From assembly GCA_963680875.1 (NCBI GenBank), contig OY804580.1, forward strand, positions 94,331,353 to 94,395,352: 64,000 bases of DNA, given 5' to 3'. The DNA is from Bathymodiolus brooksi (lineage: Eukaryota > Mollusca > Bivalvia > Mytilida > Modiolidae). Below the pieces are notes generated by a model. The model was not told the origin of the DNA and ran no database searches. It saw only the letters and a program-made list of their open reading frames with translations. A program made the position numbers and the translations under genes. This document shows, one piece after another, positions 56,341 through 64,000 of the stretch (positions are counted from its first letter, which is position 1; every line of letters starts with the position of its first letter).

Positions 56341-57540
56341 TTCACCTAAAGAAATTTTAAACAGTGATGGTCATCAATTACACTGACATCAACAAAACAA
56401 ACAATCACCTCTCACCTAAAGAAAGATTAAACAGTGATGGTCATCAATTACACTGACATCAACAAAACAAACAATCACCTATCGCCTAAAGAAAGTTTAA
56501 ACAGTGATGGACAACAATTACACTGACATCAACAAAACAAACAATCACCTCTCACCTAAAGAAAGATTAAACAGTGATGGTCATCAATTACACTGACATC
56601 AACAAAACAAACAATCACCTATCGCCTAAAGAAAGTTTAAACAGTGATGGTCATCAATTACACTAACATCAACACAACAAACAATCACCTCTCACCTAAG
56701 GAAAGTTTAAACAGTGATGGACAACAATTACACTGACATCAACAAAACAAACAATCACCTCTCACCTAAAGAAAGTTTAAACAGTGATGGACAACAATTA
56801 CACTGACATCAACAAAACAAACAATCACCTCTCACCTAAGGAAAGTTTAAACAGTGAAGGTCATCAATTACACTGACATCAACAAAACAAACAATCACCT
56901 CTCACCTAAAGAAAAATTAAAAAGTGATGGTCATCAATTACACTGACATAAACAAAACAAACAATCACCTCTCACCTAAAGAAAGTTTACACAGTGAAGG
57001 TCATCAATTACACTAACATCAACAAAACAAACAATCACCTCTCACCTAAAGAAAGTTTAAACAGTGATGGTCATCAATTACACTGATATCAACAAAACAA
57101 ACAATCACCTCTCACCTAAAGAAAGTTTAAACAGTAATGGTCATCAATTACACTGATATCAACAAAACAAACAATCCCCTCTCACCTAAAGAAAGTTTAA
57201 ATAGTGATGGTCATCTATTACACTAACATCAACAAAACAAACAATCACATTTCACCTAAATAAAGTTTAAACAGTCATGGTCATCAATTACACTGACATC
57301 ATCAAAACAAACAATCACCTCTCACCTAAAGAAAGTTTAAACTGTGATGGTCATCTATTACACTAACATCAACAAAACAAACAATCCCCTCTCACCTAAA
57401 GAAAGTTTAAATAGTGATGGTCATCTATTACACTAACATCAACAAAACAAACAATCACATTTTACCTAAATAAAGTTTAAACAGTCATGGTCATCAATTA
57501 CACTGACATTATCAAAACAAAACAATCACCTCTCACCTAA
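56270..57540. repeat. patch of strongly diverged 70-bp monomers
   Basis: Variants rare elsewhere cluster here: AGATTAAAC, AGTCATGG, ATCTATTAC, CACATTTCACC or CACATTTTACC, ATCCCCTC, CTAAATAAAG, GACATCATC or GACATTATC, and AGTGAAGG. One unit at about 56285-56310 lacks 18 bp, joining CCTAAAG directly to GTCATTAATT and so losing the GTTTAAAC palindrome. Such decay is normally found at array edges. Confidence 0.8.
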
Positions 57541-60100
57541 AGAAAGCTAAAACAGTGATGGTCATCAATTACACTAACATCAACAAAACAAACAATCACC
57601 TCTCACCTAAAGAAAGTTTAAACAGTGATGGACAACAATTACACTAACATCAACACAACAAACAATCACCTCTCACCTAAAGAAAGTTTAAACAGTGATG
57701 GACAACAATTACACTGACATCAACAAAACAAACAATCACCTCTCACCTAAAGAAAGTTTAAACAGTGATGGACAACAATTACACTGACATCAACAAAACA
57801 AACAATCACCTCTCACCTAAGGAAAGTTTAAACAGTGAAGGTCATCAATTACACTGACATGAACAAAACAAACAATCACCTCTCACCTAAAGAAAGTTCA
57901 AACAGTGATGGACAACAATTACACTAACATCAACACAACAAGCAATCACCTCTCACCTAAAGAAAGTTTAAACAGTGATGGTCATCAATTACACTAACAT
58001 CAACAAAACAAACAATCACCTCTCACCTAAAGAAAGTTTAAACAGTGATGGTCATCAATTACACTAACATCAACAAAACAAACAATCACCTCTCACCTAA
58101 AGAAAGTTTAAACAGTGATGGTCATCAATTACACTAACATCAACAAAACAAACAATCACCTCTCACCTAAAGAAAGTTTAAACAGTGACGGTCATCAATT
58201 ACACTAACATCAACAAAACAAACAATCACCTCTCACCTAAAGAAAAATTAAACAGTGATGGTCATAAATTACACTGACATAAACAAAACAAACAATCACC
58301 TCTCACCTAAAGAAAGTTTACACAGTGAAGGTCATCAATTACACTAACATCAACAAAACCAACAATCACCTCTCACCTAAAGAAAGTTTAAACAGTGATG
58401 GTCATCAATTACACTAACATCAACAAAACAAACAATCACCTCTCACCTAAAGAAAGTTTAAACAGTGATGGACAACAATTACACTGACATCAACAAAACA
58501 AACAATCACCTCTCACCTAAAGAAAGTTTAAACAGTGATGGACAACAATTACACTGACATCAACAAAACAAACAATCACCTCTCACCTAAAGAAAGTTTA
58601 AACAGTGAAGGTCATCAATTACACTGACATCAACAAAACAAACAATCACCTCTCACCTAAAGAAAGTTTAAACAGTGAAGGTCATCAATTACACTGACAT
58701 CAACAAAACAAACAATCACCTCTCACCTAAAGAAAGTTTAAACAGTGATGGTCATCAATTACACTAACATCAACAAAACAAACAATCACCTCTCACCTAA
58801 AGAAAGTTTAAACAGTGATGGTCATCAATTACACTAACATCAACAAAACAAACAATCACCTCTCACCTAAAGAAAGTTTAAACAGTGATGGTCATCAATT
58901 ACACTAACATCAACAAAACACACAATCACCTCTCACCTAAAGAAAGTTTAAACAGTGATTGTCATCAATTACACTAACATCAACAAAACAAACAATAACC
59001 TCTCGCCTAAAGAAAGTTTAAACAGTGATTGTCATCAATTACACTAACATCAACAAAACAAACAATCACCTCACACCTAAAGAAAGTTTAAACAGTGATG
59101 GTCATCAATTACACTAACATAAACAACACAAACAATCACCTCTCACCTAAAGAAAGTTTAAACAGTGATGGTCATCAATTACACTAACATAAACAACACA
59201 AACAATCACCTCTCACCTAAAGAAAGTTTAAACAGTGATGGTCATCAATTACACTAACATCAACAAAACAAACAATCACCTCTCACCTAAAGAAAGTTTA
59301 AACAGTGATGGTCATCAATTACACTAACATCAACAAAACAAACAATCACCTCTCACCTAAAGAAAGCTTAAACAGTGATGGTCATCAATTACACTAACAT
59401 AAACAAACAAACAATCACCTTTCACCTAAAGAAAGTTTAAACAGTGATGGTCATCAATTACACTAACATCAACAAAACAAACAATCACCTCTCACCTAAA
59501 GAAAGTTTAAACAGTTATGGACAACAATTACACTAACATAAACAAAACAAACAATCACCTCTCACCTAAAGAAAGCTTAAACAGTGATGGTCATCAATTA
59601 CACTAACATAAACAACACAAACAATCACCTCTCACCTAAAGAAAGTTTAAACAGTGATGGTCATCAATTACACTAACATCAACAAAACAAACAATCACCT
59701 CTCACCTAAAGAAAGTTTAAACAGTGATGGTCATCAATTACACTAACATCAACAAAACAAACAATCACCTCTCACCTAAAGAAAGCTTAAACAGTGATTG
59801 TCATCAATTACAGTAACATCAACAAAACAAACAATCACCTTTCACCTAAAGAAAGTTTAAGCAGTGATGGTCATCAATTACACTGACATAAACAAACAAA
59901 CAATCACCTTTCACCTAAAGAAAGTTTAAACAATGATGGTCATCAATTACACTAACATCAACAAAACAAACAATCACCTCTCACCTAAAGAAAGTTTAAA
60001 CAGTGATGGTCATCAATTACACTAACATCAACAAAACAAACAATCACCTTTCACCTAAAGAAAGTTTAAACAGTGATTGTCATCAATTACACTGACATAA
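57436..60100. repeat. 2,665-bp perfect duplication, left copy
   Basis: Compared line by line with 61336-64000 at offset 3,900; no difference was found over 2,665 bp, including rare variants such as AGAAAGCTAAAAC, GACATGAAC, AGTGACGG, AGAAAAATTAAAC and AGTTATGG. The identity starts just after two mismatches (57426 and 57435). Confidence 0.95.
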
Positions 60101-61335
60101 ACAAACAAACAATCACCTCTCACCTAAAGAAAGTTTAAACAGTGATGGTCATCAATTACACTAACATCAACAAAACAAACAATCACCTCTCACCTAAAGA
60201 AAGTTTAAACAATGATGGTCATCAATTACACTAACATCAACAAAACAAACAATCACCTCTCACCTAAAGAAAGTTTAAACAGTGATGGTCATCAATTACA
60301 CTAACATCAACAAAACAAACAATCACCTTTCACCTAAAGAAAGTTTAAACAGTGATTGTCATCAATTACACTGACATAAACAAACAAACAATCACCTCTC
60401 ACCTAAAGAAAGTTTAAACAGTGATGGTCATCAATTACACTAACATCAACAAAACAAACAATCACCTCTCACCTAAAGAAAGTTTAAACAGTGATGGTCA
60501 TCAATTACACTAACATCAACAAAACAAACAATCACCTCACACCTAAAGAAAGTTTAAACAGTGATGGTCATCAATTACACTAACATCAACAAAACAAACA
60601 ATCACCTCTCACCTAAAGAAAGTTTAAACGGTGATGGTCATCAATTACACTAACATCAACAAACAAACAATCACCTCACACCTAAAGAAAGTTTAAACAG
60701 TGATGGTCATCAATTACACTAACATCAACAACAAAAAAACAATCACCTCTCACCTAAAGAAAGTTTAAACAGTGATGGTCATCAATTACACTAACATCAA
60801 CAACACAAACAATCACCTCTCACCTAAAGAAAGTTTAAACAGTGATGGTCATCAATTACACTAACATCAACAAAACAAACAATCACCTCTCACCTAAAGA
60901 AAGTTTAAACAGTGATGGTCATCAATTACACTAACATCAACAAAAGAAACAATCACCTCTCACCTAAAGAAAGTTTAAACAGTGATGGTCATCTATTACA
61001 CTGACATAAACAAAACAAACAATCACCTCTCACCTAAAGAAAGTTTAAACAGTGATGGTCATCAATTACACTAACATCAACAACACAAGCAATCACCTCT
61101 CTCCTAAAGGTCATTAATTACACTAACATCAACAAAACAAGCAATCACATTTCACCTAAAGAAATTTTAAACAGTGATGGTCATCAATTACACTGACATC
61201 AACAAAACAAACAATCACCTATCGCCTAAAGAAAGCTTAAACAGTGATGGACAACAATTACACTGACATCAACAAAACAAACAATCACCTCTCACCTAAA
61301 GAAAGATTAAACAGTCATGGTCATCAATTACACTG

Positions 61336-64000
61336 ACATCAACAAAACAAACAATCACATTTTACCTAAATAAAGTTTAAACAGTCATGGTCATCAATTA
61401 CACTGACATTATCAAAACAAAACAATCACCTCTCACCTAAAGAAAGCTAAAACAGTGATGGTCATCAATTACACTAACATCAACAAAACAAACAATCACC
61501 TCTCACCTAAAGAAAGTTTAAACAGTGATGGACAACAATTACACTAACATCAACACAACAAACAATCACCTCTCACCTAAAGAAAGTTTAAACAGTGATG
61601 GACAACAATTACACTGACATCAACAAAACAAACAATCACCTCTCACCTAAAGAAAGTTTAAACAGTGATGGACAACAATTACACTGACATCAACAAAACA
61701 AACAATCACCTCTCACCTAAGGAAAGTTTAAACAGTGAAGGTCATCAATTACACTGACATGAACAAAACAAACAATCACCTCTCACCTAAAGAAAGTTCA
61801 AACAGTGATGGACAACAATTACACTAACATCAACACAACAAGCAATCACCTCTCACCTAAAGAAAGTTTAAACAGTGATGGTCATCAATTACACTAACAT
61901 CAACAAAACAAACAATCACCTCTCACCTAAAGAAAGTTTAAACAGTGATGGTCATCAATTACACTAACATCAACAAAACAAACAATCACCTCTCACCTAA
62001 AGAAAGTTTAAACAGTGATGGTCATCAATTACACTAACATCAACAAAACAAACAATCACCTCTCACCTAAAGAAAGTTTAAACAGTGACGGTCATCAATT
62101 ACACTAACATCAACAAAACAAACAATCACCTCTCACCTAAAGAAAAATTAAACAGTGATGGTCATAAATTACACTGACATAAACAAAACAAACAATCACC
62201 TCTCACCTAAAGAAAGTTTACACAGTGAAGGTCATCAATTACACTAACATCAACAAAACCAACAATCACCTCTCACCTAAAGAAAGTTTAAACAGTGATG
62301 GTCATCAATTACACTAACATCAACAAAACAAACAATCACCTCTCACCTAAAGAAAGTTTAAACAGTGATGGACAACAATTACACTGACATCAACAAAACA
62401 AACAATCACCTCTCACCTAAAGAAAGTTTAAACAGTGATGGACAACAATTACACTGACATCAACAAAACAAACAATCACCTCTCACCTAAAGAAAGTTTA
62501 AACAGTGAAGGTCATCAATTACACTGACATCAACAAAACAAACAATCACCTCTCACCTAAAGAAAGTTTAAACAGTGAAGGTCATCAATTACACTGACAT
62601 CAACAAAACAAACAATCACCTCTCACCTAAAGAAAGTTTAAACAGTGATGGTCATCAATTACACTAACATCAACAAAACAAACAATCACCTCTCACCTAA
62701 AGAAAGTTTAAACAGTGATGGTCATCAATTACACTAACATCAACAAAACAAACAATCACCTCTCACCTAAAGAAAGTTTAAACAGTGATGGTCATCAATT
62801 ACACTAACATCAACAAAACACACAATCACCTCTCACCTAAAGAAAGTTTAAACAGTGATTGTCATCAATTACACTAACATCAACAAAACAAACAATAACC
62901 TCTCGCCTAAAGAAAGTTTAAACAGTGATTGTCATCAATTACACTAACATCAACAAAACAAACAATCACCTCACACCTAAAGAAAGTTTAAACAGTGATG
63001 GTCATCAATTACACTAACATAAACAACACAAACAATCACCTCTCACCTAAAGAAAGTTTAAACAGTGATGGTCATCAATTACACTAACATAAACAACACA
63101 AACAATCACCTCTCACCTAAAGAAAGTTTAAACAGTGATGGTCATCAATTACACTAACATCAACAAAACAAACAATCACCTCTCACCTAAAGAAAGTTTA
63201 AACAGTGATGGTCATCAATTACACTAACATCAACAAAACAAACAATCACCTCTCACCTAAAGAAAGCTTAAACAGTGATGGTCATCAATTACACTAACAT
63301 AAACAAACAAACAATCACCTTTCACCTAAAGAAAGTTTAAACAGTGATGGTCATCAATTACACTAACATCAACAAAACAAACAATCACCTCTCACCTAAA
63401 GAAAGTTTAAACAGTTATGGACAACAATTACACTAACATAAACAAAACAAACAATCACCTCTCACCTAAAGAAAGCTTAAACAGTGATGGTCATCAATTA
63501 CACTAACATAAACAACACAAACAATCACCTCTCACCTAAAGAAAGTTTAAACAGTGATGGTCATCAATTACACTAACATCAACAAAACAAACAATCACCT
63601 CTCACCTAAAGAAAGTTTAAACAGTGATGGTCATCAATTACACTAACATCAACAAAACAAACAATCACCTCTCACCTAAAGAAAGCTTAAACAGTGATTG
63701 TCATCAATTACAGTAACATCAACAAAACAAACAATCACCTTTCACCTAAAGAAAGTTTAAGCAGTGATGGTCATCAATTACACTGACATAAACAAACAAA
63801 CAATCACCTTTCACCTAAAGAAAGTTTAAACAATGATGGTCATCAATTACACTAACATCAACAAAACAAACAATCACCTCTCACCTAAAGAAAGTTTAAA
63901 CAGTGATGGTCATCAATTACACTAACATCAACAAAACAAACAATCACCTTTCACCTAAAGAAAGTTTAAACAGTGATTGTCATCAATTACACTGACATAA
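61336..64000. repeat. 2,665-bp perfect duplication, right copy
   Basis: Identical to 57436-60100 and still matching at the window edge, so the true duplicated block is at least this long. The array continues beyond the window. Confidence 0.95.

Larger units (their letters stand above)
1872..64000. repeat. giant 70-bp satellite array, about 890 monomers
   Basis: An uninterrupted tandem array runs to the right edge. Monomer coordinates used here start at AAAGAAAG (positions 1-8). Key blocks are GTTTAAAC at 8-15, TGATGGTCATCA at 18-29, CAATTA at 28-33, ACTAAC at 35-40 (often ACTGAC), then ATCAAC or ATAAAC, AACAAT at 53-58, and CACCTCTCACCT at 59-70. Consensus composition is 32 A, 17 C, 15 T, 6 G with no CpG. 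Most units are 70 bp; a 69-bp form ends AACAAACAGACAATC, and a rare 68-bp form lacks two bases before GATGG. Commonest variants are A/G in ACTRAC, ATCAAC/ATAAAC, TGGTC/TGGGC, AACAG/AACTG/AACGG, CTCTCACC/CTCACACC/CTTTCACC and CTAAAG/CTAAGG. All frames on both strands are broken by stops, so it is non-coding. Monomers are mostly within a few substitutions of the consensus. Confidence 0.99.

Noticed and set aside
1872..64000. CRISPR array
   Set aside because: The repeats are contiguous with no unique spacers, the unit is 70 bp, and the context is eukaryotic.
1872..64000. Plasmid or phage origin iterons
   Set aside because: Hundreds of 70-bp units over 62 kb next to a LINE fragment and splice sites do not fit a replicon origin.
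1872..64000. Telomeric or CENP-B-box satellite
   Set aside because: No TTAGGG-type repeat, and the consensus has no CpG, so it cannot contain the CENP-B core with CG. A centromeric role cannot be excluded but has no support here.
1872..64000. Protein-coding tandem repeat in the 70-bp array
   Set aside because: TAA and TGA occur several times per unit and a 70-bp period shifts the frame each time, so no frame stays open on either strand.
1..64000. tRNA, rRNA or snRNA genes
   Set aside because: No A/B-box pair with cloverleaf arms and no recognisable rRNA core was seen in the 1.9 kb of non-array sequence or in the monomer.

Overview
The window is eukaryotic and almost gene-free. There are no bacterial-type genes, but there are two unrelated satellite DNAs, a reverse-transcriptase-type (LINE) fragment, a diverged dispersed repeat and one good candidate spliced exon. 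About 62 of the 64 kb is a single tandem array of a 70-bp monomer. The dispersed repeat at about 1338-1535 resembles, from memory, a family that is very common in mussel genomes, so a bivalve mollusc of the mussel type is the best guess (about 50% confidence; nothing here is diagnostic by itself).

Layout: (1) 1-823, five and a fraction units of a satellite of about 162 bp, with alternating A and B units forming dimers of about 320-330 bp. (2) About 833-1213, minus strand, a fragment of a non-LTR retrotransposon ORF2 covering the stretch between endonuclease and reverse transcriptase. (3) 1217-1655, AT-rich sequence containing the diverged dispersed repeat. (4) 1676-1754, a 79-nt candidate internal exon flanked by a T-rich acceptor and a perfect GTAAGT donor. 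(5) 1755-1871, unique AT-rich sequence, presumably the start of the next intron. (6) 1872-64000, the 70-bp array, roughly 890 monomers, still running at the right edge. If the exon is real, the whole array lies in an intron of a plus-strand gene that leaves the window on both sides.

The 70-bp consensus holds 32 A, 17 C, 15 T and 6 G, so the plus strand is 70% A+C, with 33% GC and no CpG. Stop codons fall in every frame and 70 is not a multiple of 3, so the array encodes nothing. Each monomer typically carries the palindrome GTTTAAAC, the dyad TGATGGTCATCA, the branch-point-like ACTAAC or ACTGAC, and the direct repeat CACCT-CT-CACCT.

The array is a layered mosaic of duplications, nearly all with lengths of whole monomers. 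It contains six copies of a fixed cassette of about 947 bp between 9.57 and 23.85 kb. Large duplications show offsets of about 2,931-3,071, 976, 3,212, 5,238, 2,657, 12,650, 4,610 and 4,739 bp. A perfect 2,665-bp duplication at offset 3,900 ends at the window edge. Four zones can be told apart by diagnostic variants (about 1.9-25, 25-39, 39-54 and 54-64 kb). This is the pattern expected from unequal exchange or block amplification. The most speculative but testable idea is that the monomer contains splice-like signals on both strands: on the minus strand a back-to-back acceptor and donor (CTTTCTTTAG|GTGAGA), and on the plus strand a branch-point motif followed by a 33-nt zone free of AG.
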